Positions 25,771 through 36,041 of a stretch of DNA of 64,000 nt are shown here, piece after piece. Made by a program: the position numbers and the translations under genes. The notes under the pieces were generated by a model. That model did no database searches. It was not told where the DNA came from and was given only the letters and a program-made list of their open reading frames with translations. The stretch lies in NCBI RefSeq assembly GCF_900115015.1, contig NZ_FOUZ01000013.1:1-64000 (forward strand), read 5' to 3'. Numbering within the stretch: the first letter of the stretch is position 1; each line of letters begins with the position of its first letter. Origin of the DNA: Algoriella xinjiangensis (GTDB lineage Bacteria; Bacteroidota; Bacteroidia; Flavobacteriales; Weeksellaceae).

Positions 25771-27969
25771 ATGAGAACAAATTATTTTAAACCAATTCTT
25801 TTAGGATTAAGCTTATTTTCGATAAGTGTTTTGGCACAAGAAAAGCCAAAGTATGATTATCAAGAAGCTTTTAAACCTTTTTTTTATCAAAATAATGGTA
25901 CCGAAACGCGTTCTGCGAGCGGAAAACCAGGTCATAATTATTGGCAAAATAGAGCTGATTATAACTTAGATATTAGCTTAAACGATCAAACAAACGAGTT
26001 AATAGGAACTTCTGAAATTACATACACAAACAACAGTTTTGATGAGTTAGAATTTTTGTGGTTGCAATTGGATCAAAACTTATTCAAAAAAGATTCGCGT
26101 GGTAGCGCTTTGGTTCCATTGGCAGGAAGCCGTTATGGTGAATCTGGAAATCAGTTTGATGGCGGTTATAAAATTAAATCAGTTCAGATTGATGGCAAGG
26201 ATGCGCATTACACAATTTCGGATACGCGCATGCAAATTGATTTGGTTAATCACTTAAAATCAAAAGGTGGAAAAGTAAAAATTAAAGTAGAATATTCTTT
26301 TGTTTCGCCGCAATATGGTGCAGACAGAATGGGAGTTGAGCCAACTAAAAACGGTAAAATTTATACGATGGCGCAATGGTTTCCGCGTATGGCTGTTTAC
26401 GATGATATTATGGGATGGAATACTTTGCCGTATTTAGGAGCGGGAGAATTTTTCTTAGAATATGGTGATATCACAGCGAATATCACAGTTCCGGCAAATC
26501 ATTATGTGGTTGCTTCGGGCGAATTATTAAATCCTGTTGATGTTTATTCAAAAGATCAAATCAAGAAATGGGATCAAGCAAAAAATAGCGATAAAACAGT
26601 TATTATTCGTTCTGCAGACGAAGTTAACAAAGCAGAAAAATCTGCAAAAGGAACGAAAACATGGAAATTTAAAATAGAAAACACACGCGATTTTGCTTGG
26701 GCGTCATCGCCAGCGTTTATTTTAGATGCTGCAAAAATTAATTTAGCAAGTGGTAAAAAATCGGTTGCAATTTCTGCTTATCCAGTAGAAAGCGATGGGC
26801 AAGCCGCTTGGTCACGCTCTACCGAATACACAAAAGCATCAATCGAACATTATTCAAAACAATGGTTTGAATATCCTTATCCAGCAGCTGTAAATGTTGC
26901 AGGAAATGAGGGCGGAATGGAGTATCCTGGAATTGTTTTTTGCCATATGAATTCGAAAGGTGAAAGTCTTTGGGGAGTTACAGACCACGAATTTGGACAT
27001 ATTTGGTTTCCGATGATTGTTGGTTCTAATGAGCGTGTAAATGGTTGGATGGACGAAGGTTTTAATACGTTTATCAATAATATTTCGACAAAGAATTTTA
27101 ACAATGGGGAATATTATAAACCACAATCATTGCAACGTATGGCAGGTTTCTTTTTTAAAGATGGATTAGAACCTGTTACAACGCAGCCAGACAATATGCG
27201 CGAACGTAATATTGGTGCATTATTGTATTACAAACCAGGTGCTGGAATGACGATTTTACGCGAAACTATTTTGGGTGAAGAGAAGTTTGACAAAGCATTG
27301 CGCGAATATGTAAAACGTTGGGCGTTTAAACATCCAACTCCAGAAGATTTTTTCAGAACAATGGAAAATGTTTCTGGCGAAGAATTATCATGGTTTTGGA
27401 GAGGTTGGTTTATGAATAAATGGACAATAGACCAAGGTATAGTTAGTGCGAAATATGCAGATGGCGATTATAAGAAAGGTGTAGTTTTAAACGTTGAGAA
27501 TTTAGGGCAATTACCAATGCCAACAACTATTCAAATCAACTTTAAAGATGGAACTTCGCAAGAGGCAAAATTACCAATCGAGGTTTGGAAACGTAACACA
27601 GAATGGATTTTTAAAGTGCCAACTACAAAAGAAATTTCGACAATAAAATTAGATCCAAAAGGAAATTTACCCGATACAGATTTAAAGAATAATACGTTTG
27701 ATTTTGCAAATGCAAAACTTACAGAAGCTGTGAAGTTGAATGAATATGAAGGAACTTTTGCAAACAAAGAAATGAATACTGAATTTGTTTTGAAAGTTGA
27801 GAACAATAAATTGAACTTATTGTTTAATGGACAAACAATTCCGTTAGATTATCAAGGAAATAATAAATTTTCAAACGAACAAGGCGCTTTGGATGCGATT
27901 TTTTCTGCGGATAAAAAATCATTTAGTATAGAAGAAGCTGGAAAAAAATATGTGTTTACGAAAAAGTAA
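25771..27969 (+). CDS. secreted M1 family metallopeptidase
   Basis: 732 residues with a signal peptide cleaved near ISVLAQ (about residue 23). The zinc site is HEFGH (H406, H410) with E429 as third ligand in MDEGF, and the substrate-binding motif is GGMEYPG. An N-terminal beta domain (about 40-340) and a C-terminal beta extension after 600 flank the catalytic core. It is a periplasmic or exported aminopeptidase, one of three large peptidases within 9 kb. It ends at a terminator shared with the convergent S9 gene. Confidence 0.9.
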   Translation: MRTNYFKPILLGLSLFSISVLAQEKPKYDYQEAFKPFFYQNNGTETRSASGKPGHNYWQNRADYNLDISLNDQTNELIGTSEITYTNNSFDELEFLWLQLDQNLFKKDSRGSALVPLAGSRYGESGNQFDGGYKIKSVQIDGKDAHYTISDTRMQIDLVNHLKSKGGKVKIKVEYSFVSPQYGADRMGVEPTKNGKIYTMAQWFPRMAVYDDIMGWNTLPYLGAGEFFLEYGDITANITVPANHYVVASGELLNPVDVYSKDQIKKWDQAKNSDKTVIIRSADEVNKAEKSAKGTKTWKFKIENTRDFAWASSPAFILDAAKINLASGKKSVAISAYPVESDGQAAWSRSTEYTKASIEHYSKQWFEYPYPAAVNVAGNEGGMEYPGIVFCHMNSKGESLWGVTDHEFGHIWFPMIVGSNERVNGWMDEGFNTFINNISTKNFNNGEYYKPQSLQRMAGFFFKDGLEPVTTQPDNMRERNIGALLYYKPGAGMTILRETILGEEKFDKALREYVKRWAFKHPTPEDFFRTMENVSGEELSWFWRGWFMNKWTIDQGIVSAKYADGDYKKGVVLNVENLGQLPMPTTIQINFKDGTSQEAKLPIEVWKRNTEWIFKVPTTKEISTIKLDPKGNLPDTDLKNNTFDFANAKLTEAVKLNEYEGTFANKEMNTEFVLKVENNKLNLLFNGQTIPLDYQGNNKFSNEQGALDAIFSADKKSFSIEEAGKKYVFTKK

Positions 27970-27989
27970 ATACGAGTTTAGATAAGATA

Positions 27990-28017
27990 AAAAAACCTCG
28001 CAATTGCGAGGTTTTTT
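27990..28017. terminator. bidirectional terminator, perfect palindrome
   Basis: The core CCTCGCAATTGCGAGG is flanked by A and T runs and lies between convergent peptidase genes. The same hairpin with about 30 bp of identical sequence occurs again at 34906-34933. Confidence 0.85.
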
Positions 28018-28024
28018 ATTCAAT

Positions 28025-30163
28025 TTATTTTTGAGTTGTACTTTCTGGTTTTAAGTATAAATCAAAATAATCTGTTATTTTTTGCATTAAATGAACGCGA
28101 TCTTTTCCGATAACATTGTGCTCATATCCTGGATAAACAAAGTAATCCATTTGCACTTTATTTTTAACTGCTTCACGAAGAAAATCAACCGAATGTTGCC
28201 AAACAACAACTGGATCTTGTGTTCCGTGAATCATTAATAATTTACCTTTCAAATCTTTAACACGGTTTATTAAGTTTGTTTGCTTAAATCCTTCAGGATT
28301 ATCTTGCGGCGATTCCATGTAACGTTCTGTGTACATAATTTCGTACTGCGACCAATCTAAAACTGGACCACCAGCTACACCAACTTTAAAAACATCTGGT
28401 TTACGTAACATAAACGATGTTGTCATAAAACCACCATAACTCCAACCATGTATTCCCATTCGTTCTGCGTCTACAAAAGGCAACGATTTTAAATAATCAA
28501 CACCTTTCATTTGGTCATTCATTTCAGTTGTTGCAACATTTGCATGAATGGCTTGCTCAAATTTTAAACCTCTATTTGCAGATCCGCGTCCGTCCATTGT
28601 AAATACAACATAACCTTTTTCTGCCAAATGATCGTACCAAAGATTTCCCGAAGCTGGAAAACGATTTGTGATTAATTGCGCATGCGGACCATTGTATAAA
28701 TACACGATAACCGGATATTTTTTGGTTTGATCAAAATTTGTTGGATAGATAATTTTACCATACAAATCTGTTCCATCATCAGCTTTTAAGGTTACATTTT
28801 CAACTTTGGCTGTATTGTAATTTGTTAAAGGATTTGAAGCTATTAATAAATTTTGTTTGAATTTTCCTGTCGTTTCAACCACATCTATTTTGCGAGGTGT
28901 CGTTTCGTTGCTCCAATTGTCAATCGCAAATTCTCCGTTTGTAGAAACCGAAACAGTATGCGTTCCTGCATCAGAAGTAATTTTACGCAATTTTCCGTTT
29001 TCCCAATTTACCGCATATAATTGGCGTTCTTTCGCAGAATCTTTCGTTGTCATTACCAACAACTCTTTTTTCTTCGCGTTTTCTCCAACAATATCAGTTA
29101 CAATCCAATCTCCTTTTGTAATTTGATTGATTAATTTTCCTTCAGTATTAAAACGGTACAAATGCATAAAACCATCTCGTTGTGACCACCAAATAAACTC
29201 GTTCGATTTTCCTGGAACAAAGTATAATTCGTGTTGAGGTTCTACATATTTTGCATCATTTTCTTCAAATAATGTTTTGATTAATTTTCCCGAAACTGCA
29301 TCGTATTGATTTAATTTTAAATGCTTTTGATTACGAGATAAAATACCAATGTAAATAAATTTTTCGTCTGGCGACCACGTAACAGCCGTTAAATACTGAT
29401 CTTTTTGAGGTTCAGTTTCTAAGAAAATAGTTTTTTGAGTTGTCGGATTATAAACACCCAACGTAACTGTATGATTTTTTGTTCCTGCAAAAGGATACTT
29501 GATATTTTTACTAACTGCTGGCTGAACCGACCAATCGATAATCGGATAATCTGTAACCACAGTTTGATCCATTCTATAAAAAGCAACTAAATTACCTTTT
29601 GGTGAAATAAAAATTCCTTTGTGAATACCAAATTCATTTTGATGAACTGATTTTCCATTTACAATTTCATATTTTCCATCAGTTGTAATTTGATTTGTTT
29701 TACCCGTTTTATCAACAAAAAATAAGTTATTGTCAATCACATATCCAACTTGATTATTGACAGCATCAAATTCGGCATTTTCTGCTTTTTCTGGTAACGT
29801 AAACCAATTGGCTTGTTGGCCTGTAGTTGTTATTGTTTTGTAACCCGTTTTTGTCGCGTAATACGCTTGCTTATCGTTGATCCAATTAAGTGTCGGAATT
29901 TTTTTGTTCTCAAATTGAGAACTTCTAAAAATTGTATCTGTTTTAAGAGAAGGCACTTCTTTTTTAATTAAAGCTTCTCCATAAGACGTTTTTACATTTT
30001 GTGTAAATGCATTTTGATTCGGAATCCATTGTACTTGACTCAAATTATCAATGCGTAAATTGGTTGATAATCCAAGCACAGCTTCATCCATTGTGATGTT
30101 CTTTTTCTGAGCCAATAGAGATGCGCTCAGTAAAAGTGTGCTGAATAAAATTGTTTTTTTCAT
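28025..30163 (-). CDS. S9 family dipeptidyl peptidase IV-like protease
   Basis: 712 residues with a signal peptide (MKKTILFSTLLLSASLLAQ). The N-terminal part (to about 460) is a DPP-IV-type beta-propeller. The C-terminal alpha/beta-hydrolase carries the nucleophile Ser575 in GWSYGGF, the acid in GTQDPVV and the His in YEHNV. DGRGSANRG is another family mark. It removes X-Pro dipeptides from peptides in the periplasm or outside. It follows the ArsC/Spx-like gene by 9 bp and is probably cotranscribed with it. Confidence 0.93.
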   Translation of the reverse strand: MKKTILFSTLLLSASLLAQKKNITMDEAVLGLSTNLRIDNLSQVQWIPNQNAFTQNVKTSYGEALIKKEVPSLKTDTIFRSSQFENKKIPTLNWINDKQAYYATKTGYKTITTTGQQANWFTLPEKAENAEFDAVNNQVGYVIDNNLFFVDKTGKTNQITTDGKYEIVNGKSVHQNEFGIHKGIFISPKGNLVAFYRMDQTVVTDYPIIDWSVQPAVSKNIKYPFAGTKNHTVTLGVYNPTTQKTIFLETEPQKDQYLTAVTWSPDEKFIYIGILSRNQKHLKLNQYDAVSGKLIKTLFEENDAKYVEPQHELYFVPGKSNEFIWWSQRDGFMHLYRFNTEGKLINQITKGDWIVTDIVGENAKKKELLVMTTKDSAKERQLYAVNWENGKLRKITSDAGTHTVSVSTNGEFAIDNWSNETTPRKIDVVETTGKFKQNLLIASNPLTNYNTAKVENVTLKADDGTDLYGKIIYPTNFDQTKKYPVIVYLYNGPHAQLITNRFPASGNLWYDHLAEKGYVVFTMDGRGSANRGLKFEQAIHANVATTEMNDQMKGVDYLKSLPFVDAERMGIHGWSYGGFMTTSFMLRKPDVFKVGVAGGPVLDWSQYEIMYTERYMESPQDNPEGFKQTNLINRVKDLKGKLLMIHGTQDPVVVWQHSVDFLREAVKNKVQMDYFVYPGYEHNVIGKDRVHLMQKITDYFDLYLKPESTTQK

Positions 30164-30172
30164 GTGTGAGAT

Positions 30173-30526
30173 CTATTTCAAATGTTGCCCAAGGGCTTCT
30201 AAGTTTTTCTTTTCGCTACCAACAAATATTTTATCACCATCAATTATAACTGGTCTTTTCAGAAAAGTATAATCAGATAAAATATAATTTTTGATGTCTT
30301 CTTCTGAAAGTTGAACATCTTTTAAACCTAATTTTTTATAATTCTGCGCGCGTCTCGAAAACAAAGCTTCGTAACTACCCGCTAAATTTTTCATTTCGTA
30401 TAATTGCTCTTCTGTAATTGCAGTCGATTTTATTTCATGTAAATCGAAACCTGTAAAATCAAATTCATTTAAGATTCGTTTACAAGTATCGCACGTTTTC
30501 AAAAAAAATACTTCTTTCATTATCAT
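30173..30526 (-). CDS. ArsC/Spx family thioredoxin-fold protein
   Basis: 117 residues; a second ATG two codons in is equally possible. FFLKTCDTCKRIL contains the CxxC motif at the N-terminus of the thioredoxin fold, and FSRRAQNYKKLGL and LKRPVIIDGDKIFVG are typical of the ArsC/Spx/YffB superfamily. In this branch the role is often a glutathione- or thioredoxin-linked reductase rather than arsenate resistance, and no ars genes are nearby. It is the first gene of an operon with the DPP-IV-like protease. Confidence 0.85.
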   Translation of the reverse strand: MIMKEVFFLKTCDTCKRILNEFDFTGFDLHEIKSTAITEEQLYEMKNLAGSYEALFSRRAQNYKKLGLKDVQLSEEDIKNYILSDYTFLKRPVIIDGDKIFVGSEKKNLEALGQHLK

Positions 30527-30619
30527 TAATTTGTAAGGTTTTGTAAATATAAATAAGTTTCGGCGTTTTGTCGAATGATAAAGTATTTCTGATAAATAAA
30601 TTTCAATTTGATAAAAAAC

Positions 30620-30627
30620 TATCTTTG
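30620..30627 (+). promoter_or_regulatory. -7 box of rluF, almost touching the start codon
   Basis: TATCTTTG matches TAnnTTTG; only TAAC separates it from the ATG at 30632. Transcription should begin at or very near the A of ATG, giving a leaderless or near-leaderless mRNA. It also rules out the earlier in-frame TTG at 30608 as the start. Confidence 0.55.
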
Positions 30628-30631
30628 TAAC

Positions 30632-31543
30632 ATGGAAGAAACTAATTTTTTACGATTAAATAAATACATTAGTGAAAGTGGCTTTTGTTCAAGAAGAGAA
30701 GCAGATCAATATATAGAAAAGCGTGTTGTAATGATAAACGGTAGAGTAGCAAAGGTCGGAAGACAAGTGCAACCTAACGATGTTGTTACCGTAAACGGAA
30801 TATTGATTGAGCCTATAGCAAAAGAAAATGCAGCTTATATTATGCTTAATAAACCGGTTGGCGTAACGTGTACAACTGATTCTGCGGATCCGGATAATAT
30901 TATAGATTTTCTTTCTTTCGGCGAACGTATCTTTCCAATTGGTCGATTAGATAAAGATTCTCAAGGGTTAATTTTACTGACAAGTGATGGCGATATCGTC
31001 AATAAAATTTTGCGCGCTGGTAATAATCATGAGAAAGAATATATTGTTACGGTTGATAAACCAATTACCGATGAATTTTGTACAAGAATGGCAAATGGAG
31101 TGCCGATTCTGAATGTTGTGACAAAAAAATGTAAGATAGAAAAAATAAGTACAAACGTTTTTAAACTTACGTTGATACAAGGTCTTAACAGACAAATTCG
31201 TCGTATGTGCGAGTATTTTGGTTATTCGGTTAAAAAGCTAGAACGTGTTCGTATTATGAATTTGACGTTGAATGTTGGAGTTGGTCAACACCGAGATTTA
31301 ACACTTGAAGAATTAACTGAATTGAACCGTTTGACAAAAGATTCGGAGCAAAACGAAGAGAAGAAACAAGCCGCGAAATCAAAGAAACCTTCGGTTAAAA
31401 AAGCCATTCAAATTTCACCAGATTTTAAAGATTCAAAAGGAAAACCGATTAAGAAAAAATCAGTTAAAAAACCTGCAAATGCATCAAAAGCACGTGTTGG
31501 GAAAAGTAATCCAAACAAAGCAAAAGGAGGAAAAGGAAGATAG
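30632..31543 (+). CDS. rluF: 23S rRNA pseudouridine synthase (RluF type)
   Basis: 303 residues from ATG 30632, set by the -7 box just upstream. An S4 RNA-binding domain ([19 protein letters not shown], about 7-60) is followed by the RluB/E/F catalytic domain with Asp107 in [11 protein letters not shown] and [15 protein letters not shown]. It isomerises a uridine in 23S rRNA, position 2604 in E. coli RluF. The last 60 residues are a Lys-rich tail ([13 protein letters not shown]), common in flavobacterial members and likely to help bind rRNA. Confidence 0.92.
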   Translation: MEETNFLRLNKYISESGFCSRREADQYIEKRVVMINGRVAKVGRQVQPNDVVTVNGILIEPIAKENAAYIMLNKPVGVTCTTDSADPDNIIDFLSFGERIFPIGRLDKDSQGLILLTSDGDIVNKILRAGNNHEKEYIVTVDKPITDEFCTRMANGVPILNVVTKKCKIEKISTNVFKLTLIQGLNRQIRRMCEYFGYSVKKLERVRIMNLTLNVGVGQHRDLTLEELTELNRLTKDSEQNEEKKQAAKSKKPSVKKAIQISPDFKDSKGKPIKKKSVKKPANASKARVGKSNPNKAKGGKGR

Positions 31544-31712
31544 GTTAAATCATTTGTTTTTTTTAGATAAACGATTATGTATTAGTGCGTTTTAAATGTT
31601 TGTATTTGATTAAGTCTTTTTATTTGCCAATAAAATAATTTTAGATAATTGCTTTAATTTTTCATTTTAATAAAATTCAATTTATTACTAATATTAAATA
31701 AAAATTAATCAA

Positions 31713-32303
31713 ATGAAAAACTTTAAAACTACTTTAAAAACTAGTTCAATTCTAACTTTTATTACTTCAATTATAATTGTTTTTAACAGTTGCGAAAGAA
31801 CTACTAATTCTTCTGGAAGTCAATCAGAACTAGATTCATTACGAAATCAAGTAAAAGAATTGACAAAAACAAATGAATTGATAACCAAAAATCTTGTAAA
31901 ATTCGACACATTAGATTTCAATGTTTTTAGCAGAAGAGATTGGGCTCGTTTTCATGAAAGTCATGCAGAAGATGTAATTGTTCATTTTCCCGACGGACAT
32001 ACCACAAAAGGGCTTAAGAAACACATTGATGATATGGAAGCAATGTTTGTTTACGCACCTGATACCAGAATTAAAGAGCATCCAATAAAAATAGGACAAG
32101 GTAATATGACTGCTGTTACAGGTATAATGGAAGGAACTTTTACTAAACCAATGCCTGATGGTAAAGGTGGTTTTATACAACCAACAGGTAAAAAGTTTAA
32201 ATTACCAATGGCTACTATTGGTATTTGGAAAGAAGATGGAACAATGAGCGAGGAATATTTGTTTTGGGATAATCAGAGTTATATGAAACAAATAGGATTA
32301 TAG
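31713..32303 (+). CDS. lipoprotein with SnoaL/NTF2-like domain
   Basis: 196 residues. A long hydrophobic signal ends in FNSC (Cys27). A short Ser/Asn linker and coil (about 30-60) precede an NTF2-fold domain of the SnoaL/ester-cyclase type (VFSRRDWARFHESHAEDVIVHFPDG, GLKKHIDDMEAMF, GTFTKPMPDGKGG, TIGIWKEDGTMSEEYLFWD). Members bind small hydrophobic ligands; the substrate is unknown. It stands alone before a very long palindromic terminator. Confidence 0.8.
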   Translation: MKNFKTTLKTSSILTFITSIIIVFNSCERTTNSSGSQSELDSLRNQVKELTKTNELITKNLVKFDTLDFNVFSRRDWARFHESHAEDVIVHFPDGHTTKGLKKHIDDMEAMFVYAPDTRIKEHPIKIGQGNMTAVTGIMEGTFTKPMPDGKGGFIQPTGKKFKLPMATIGIWKEDGTMSEEYLFWDNQSYMKQIGL

Positions 32304-32322
32304 AATTCATAAAATATGTATC

Positions 32323-32370
32323 TAAAAGCCCTTAAAAAATTCTAAATTTAGAATTTTTTAAGGGCTTTTA
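32323..32370. terminator. terminator, perfect 48-bp palindrome
   Basis: Bases 32323-32346 are the exact reverse complement of 32347-32370. The outer stem is AAAAGCCCTT/AAGGGCTTTT. It lies 20 bp after the SnoaL-like gene. Confidence 0.75.
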
Positions 32371-32439
32371 TGTATTATAGCTATATTTTGATTTTAACTA
32401 AAATACAATATCTTTATAAAGTAAAATAGTTAAAATCAC

Positions 32440-34884
32440 ATGAAGAAAATTGTATTATCATTACTTTTCTTGTCTTTATCATTCAGTTCGATAAAAGCAC
32501 AAGAAAGTTTAACGTATCAACAACCTACCAAAGAAATTCTACAATTAGCAACTGCTCCATTACCACCAACAACATCGGTTGATGGAAAAGGAGAAAATGC
32601 TTTTTTATCATACAAATCTCGTTACAAATCAATTGCAGAATTATCTGAAACAGAATTGAGATTAGCAGGATTGCGTATTAATCCAGTTACAAATATCAAT
32701 TCGAGAGAGAATTTTAGCGATAAAGTAACTTTTTTAGATTTAAAAACGGGACAAGAAAAAACAATTGCAGGATTACCACAATCAGGTAAATTCTCAAACC
32801 AATCTTGGAACAACAACGATTCTAAATTTGCACTTACAAACACTACAGATAAAGGTGTTGAGCTTTGGATAGTTGATGTAAAATCTTTGCAAGCAACAAA
32901 GGTTTATGAAGATCAATTAAATGCAAATCTTGGTCGTCCATTTGCGTGGATGTCAGATAACAAAACATTGGTTGTAAAAGTGCTTCCTTCGGATAGAAAA
33001 CCATTAATCAATACAGCAAAAGCTCTACCAGTTGGACCAACTGTTTCTGTAAGTGATGGTAAAGAAGCTCAAAATAGAACATATCAAGATTTATTAAAAA
33101 ATAAAAATGACGAGTTTAATTTTGAACAATTAGTACGTTCAGAATTATACAAAGTTGACGCAACATCGGGCGCAAAATCTAAATGGTTAAATGCTGCGAT
33201 GTATACAAGTATTTCGAATTCTCCTGACGGAAAATTTGTTTTGGTAAATCAAATCAAAGCTCCATTTTCTTATATTGTAACTTACGGTAGTTTCCCAGCT
33301 TCGGCAGATGTTTATGATGTTTCGGGACAATTGGTTCAGAATGTGAACAAAAAAGAATTACAAGAAGTTGTGCCAAAAGGATTTTCTTCTACAGTAACAG
33401 GAAAACGTGGTTTGTATTGGAGAGCCGATAAACCTTCGACTTTATATTGGGTTGAGGCTTTAGACGGTGGTGATGCGAATAAACCAGCAGAATTTCGTGA
33501 TGCTCTTTATCAATTAGATGCTCCGTTTACGGGACAAAAGCAAGAATTGGTAAAAGTAAAAGACCGTTTTGATGGTGTTGTTTGGGGAAATGATAATGTA
33601 GCAATTGTTGCAGATTCTTGGTACAATACACGTAATACGAGTTCGTATTTATTCAATCCATCAAATCCTCAACAAGAAGCAAAACGTTTCTTTAACCGTA
33701 ATGAGCAAGATGCTTACAACAATCCAGGAGATTTTGTACGTGATGTAAATGAGTTTGGATGGAATGTTTTAGCTATCAATAAAGATAAAATCATGCTTCA
33801 AGGTGATGGTGCTTCTCCAGAAGGAATTTTACCTTTTATTGATGAATTAGATTTAAAAACATTGAAAACTTCTCGTTTATGGAGAGCTCAAAAATCTGAT
33901 AAATTAGAGCAAATTACCAATGTAATCGATCCTAAAAAAGGAATTGTTTTAGAACGTATTCAATCAAAAACTGAATATCCGAATTTATTTGTTCGTAATA
34001 TTTTTCAGAAAGGAGGAAAGGCAAAACAAATTACATTTAATAAAAACCCTTTCGAAGCACTAAACGGTGTAACAAAAGAGTTGATTAAATATAAGCGTGA
34101 AGATGGTGTAGAATTATCTGGAACATTATATTTGCCACCAAACTACGATAAAAAGAAGAAAGAAAAATTACCAATGCTAATGTGGGCTTATCCGCGCGAG
34201 TTTAAAGATGCGTCTACAGCAGGACAAGTTACAACTTCAGAAAACCAATTTGTAACGCCTTCTTATGGTGGACCAATTTTTTGGGCATTAAAAGGTTATG
34301 CAATTTTAGACGATGCTGCTTTCCCAATTATTGGAGAAGGTAAACAAGAGCCAAATGATACGTATGTGCCACAATTGGTTGCAAATGCAAAAGCAGCAAT
34401 TGATGCGGTAGATAAATTGGGTTACATTGATAGGGCAAGAGTTGCAGTTGGTGGACACTCTTATGGAGCGTTTATGACGGCTAACTTGTTAACACATTCT
34501 AACTTATTTGCGGCTGGTATCGCGCGTTCGGGAGCTTATAACCGTACATTAACGCCATTTGGTTTTCAATCAGAACAACGTAGTTATTGGGAAGCGCCAG
34601 ATGTTTACAACACAATGGCACCTTTTCAGAATGCAGATAAAATGAAAACACCTTTGTTGTTAATTCACGGAGAAGCGGATAACAATACAGGAACTTTTCC
34701 GATGCAATCTGAGCGTTATTTTAATGCCTTGAAAGGTTTAGGAGCAACAACTCGTTTGGTTCTTTTACCACAAGAATCACATGGTTATGCGGCCGAAGAA
34801 TCTGTTTTACACGTTTTGTGGGAGCAAGATCAATGGTTAGAAAAATATGTAAAAAATAAAGGAAAGGATACAGAGAAAAAGTAG
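32440..34884 (+). CDS. S9 family prolyl oligopeptidase, glutamyl-endopeptidase-like
   Basis: 814 residues with a signal peptide ending SSIKAQ. The large N-terminal propeller region begins LATAPLPPTTSVDGKG, characteristic of the glutamyl endopeptidase branch of S9. The alpha/beta-hydrolase domain has Ser674 in GGHSYGAFM, the acid in HGEADNNTG and His in ESHGY. Exported peptidase acting with the nearby M1 and DPP-IV enzymes on peptides. A near-consensus -7 box (TATCTTTA) lies about 25 bp upstream. Confidence 0.9.
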   Translation: MKKIVLSLLFLSLSFSSIKAQESLTYQQPTKEILQLATAPLPPTTSVDGKGENAFLSYKSRYKSIAELSETELRLAGLRINPVTNINSRENFSDKVTFLDLKTGQEKTIAGLPQSGKFSNQSWNNNDSKFALTNTTDKGVELWIVDVKSLQATKVYEDQLNANLGRPFAWMSDNKTLVVKVLPSDRKPLINTAKALPVGPTVSVSDGKEAQNRTYQDLLKNKNDEFNFEQLVRSELYKVDATSGAKSKWLNAAMYTSISNSPDGKFVLVNQIKAPFSYIVTYGSFPASADVYDVSGQLVQNVNKKELQEVVPKGFSSTVTGKRGLYWRADKPSTLYWVEALDGGDANKPAEFRDALYQLDAPFTGQKQELVKVKDRFDGVVWGNDNVAIVADSWYNTRNTSSYLFNPSNPQQEAKRFFNRNEQDAYNNPGDFVRDVNEFGWNVLAINKDKIMLQGDGASPEGILPFIDELDLKTLKTSRLWRAQKSDKLEQITNVIDPKKGIVLERIQSKTEYPNLFVRNIFQKGGKAKQITFNKNPFEALNGVTKELIKYKREDGVELSGTLYLPPNYDKKKKEKLPMLMWAYPREFKDASTAGQVTTSENQFVTPSYGGPIFWALKGYAILDDAAFPIIGEGKQEPNDTYVPQLVANAKAAIDAVDKLGYIDRARVAVGGHSYGAFMTANLLTHSNLFAAGIARSGAYNRTLTPFGFQSEQRSYWEAPDVYNTMAPFQNADKMKTPLLLIHGEADNNTGTFPMQSERYFNALKGLGATTRLVLLPQESHGYAAEESVLHVLWEQDQWLEKYVKNKGKDTEKK

Positions 34885-34905
34885 AATTTCAATTTATTTA
34901 GATAT

Positions 34906-34933
34906 AAAAAAACCTCGCAATTGCGAGGTTTTT
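34906..34933. terminator. bidirectional terminator, copy of the one at 27990
   Basis: The same palindromic core CCTCGCAATTGCGAGG with the same A and T flanks, between the forward S9 gene and the reverse rluB gene. Confidence 0.85.
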
Positions 34934-34951
34934 GTTTTTATGATGAGGTTA

Positions 34952-36031
34952 TTACATCATTTTTAAGAAGTTTACTTCAAGCTCAGTTAAAGCTCTGTAT
35001 TCTCCACGACCTAAAGCTTTTTTAGTTAAACCTGCAAAAGATACACGGTCTAAAGTTTCAACTTTATAATCTAATTTTTCGAAAAGACGACGGACAACAC
35101 GATTCCAGCCAATGTGGATTTCGATTCCGATTTCATTTTTCGGTCTACCTTCTATGTAAGAAATATCATCTACGATAGCAATTCCTTCCGGAATTAAACG
35201 GATACCTTTCTTAATATCAGCCATATCATTAGCTGTTAATTTTTTATCTAAGGTAACGTGGTAGATTTTTTTAACATCATGACTTGGATGCGTTAACTTT
35301 TTAGTTAAATATCCGTCATTCGTAAACAATAAAACACCTGTTGTTTGTCTATCTAAGCGACCAACTGGAAAAATACGTGCAGTTGTTGCTGTTTTTACTA
35401 AATCCATTACAGTTTGACGATCTTTTTCGTCTTTAGAAGTTGTAATAAATCCTTTTGGTTTATTCAATAAGAAATAAACATTTTTTTGCGAAGAGATTTT
35501 TTTCCCATCGAAACGCACTTCATCATCAGGTTGTACTTTGTAACCCATTTCCGAAATAACTTGACCATTCACTGTAACAATTCCAGTTTTGATCAACTCG
35601 TCGGCCTCTCTTCTGGATGCAATCCCTGCATTCGCTACATATTTATTTAAACGAATAGTCCCGTCATCAACTGGTGCTTTTTTCAGTCTTTTAACAAATG
35701 GTTGTTCACCAAATTTGTTAAACGGTTTTTTTGGTCCAAAACTTTTCTTTCCGTCTTCAGAAGGTCTAGCGCTACCAAAACTTGGTTTGCTACCTCCAAA
35801 AGCTGGTTTCCCACCTTCAGATCTAGTACCAAAGCTTGGCTTGCTTCCACCAAAAGAAGGTCTTCCACCTTCGGGCTTAGCACCAAAACTTGGTTTACTT
35901 CCTCCAAAAGACGGTTTTCCTTTCCCTCCGCTTGGTCTTGATGATGAAGAAGATGAATTACTTCCTCCTTTACCACGAGCATTCCCGCCTTGGGAATTTT
36001 TGTTGTTGGATTGATTTCGTCTGTTATTCAT
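34952..36031 (-). CDS. rluB: RluB/RsuA-type pseudouridine synthase with a repetitive N-terminal extension
   Basis: 359 residues. Residues 1-118 are a Gly/Ser/Lys/Phe-rich, probably disordered extension containing an 18-residue tandem repeat (GGSKPSFG...) at 43-60, 61-78 and a partial copy to about 92. The S4 domain begins at IRLNKYVANAGIASRREAD, and the catalytic Asp227 is in FPVGRLDRQTTG. The enzyme modifies 23S rRNA (U2605 in E. coli RluB). It is the last gene of the mevalonate kinase-UbiA-rluB unit, 10 bp after UbiA. Confidence 0.88.
   Translation of the reverse strand: MNNRRNQSNNKNSQGGNARGKGGSNSSSSSSRPSGGKGKPSFGGSKPSFGAKPEGGRPSFGGSKPSFGTRSEGGKPAFGGSKPSFGSARPSEDGKKSFGPKKPFNKFGEQPFVKRLKKAPVDDGTIRLNKYVANAGIASRREADELIKTGIVTVNGQVISEMGYKVQPDDEVRFDGKKISSQKNVYFLLNKPKGFITTSKDEKDRQTVMDLVKTATTARIFPVGRLDRQTTGVLLFTNDGYLTKKLTHPSHDVKKIYHVTLDKKLTANDMADIKKGIRLIPEGIAIVDDISYIEGRPKNEIGIEIHIGWNRVVRRLFEKLDYKVETLDRVSFAGLTKKALGRGEYRALTELEVNFLKMM
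35756..35905 (-). repeat. 54-bp tandem repeat in the rluB extension
   Basis: About 2.8 copies of a unit coding for 18 residues of the form GGSKPSFG-x4-GG-x-P-x-F. Copies differ by a few substitutions but keep the reading frame, so gain or loss of a unit would change tail length without frameshift. Confidence 0.8.
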
Positions 36032-36041
36032 TTGAATTTGA

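Noticed and set aside
30173-30526. Arsenate resistance gene
   Set aside because: Only the ArsC/Spx fold is visible; no arsenite exporter or ArsR regulator is nearby, so a resistance role is not supported.
25771-34884. Peptidase cluster considered as a mobile or recently acquired island
   Set aside because: Base use and promoter style match the surroundings, with no integrase, transposase, direct-repeat ends or tRNA junction.
35589-36014. Long forward ORF rich in Pro, Leu and Phe
   Set aside because: It is antisense to the rluB repeat extension; its length results from the repetitive codon pattern on the other strand, and it has no start context or promoter.
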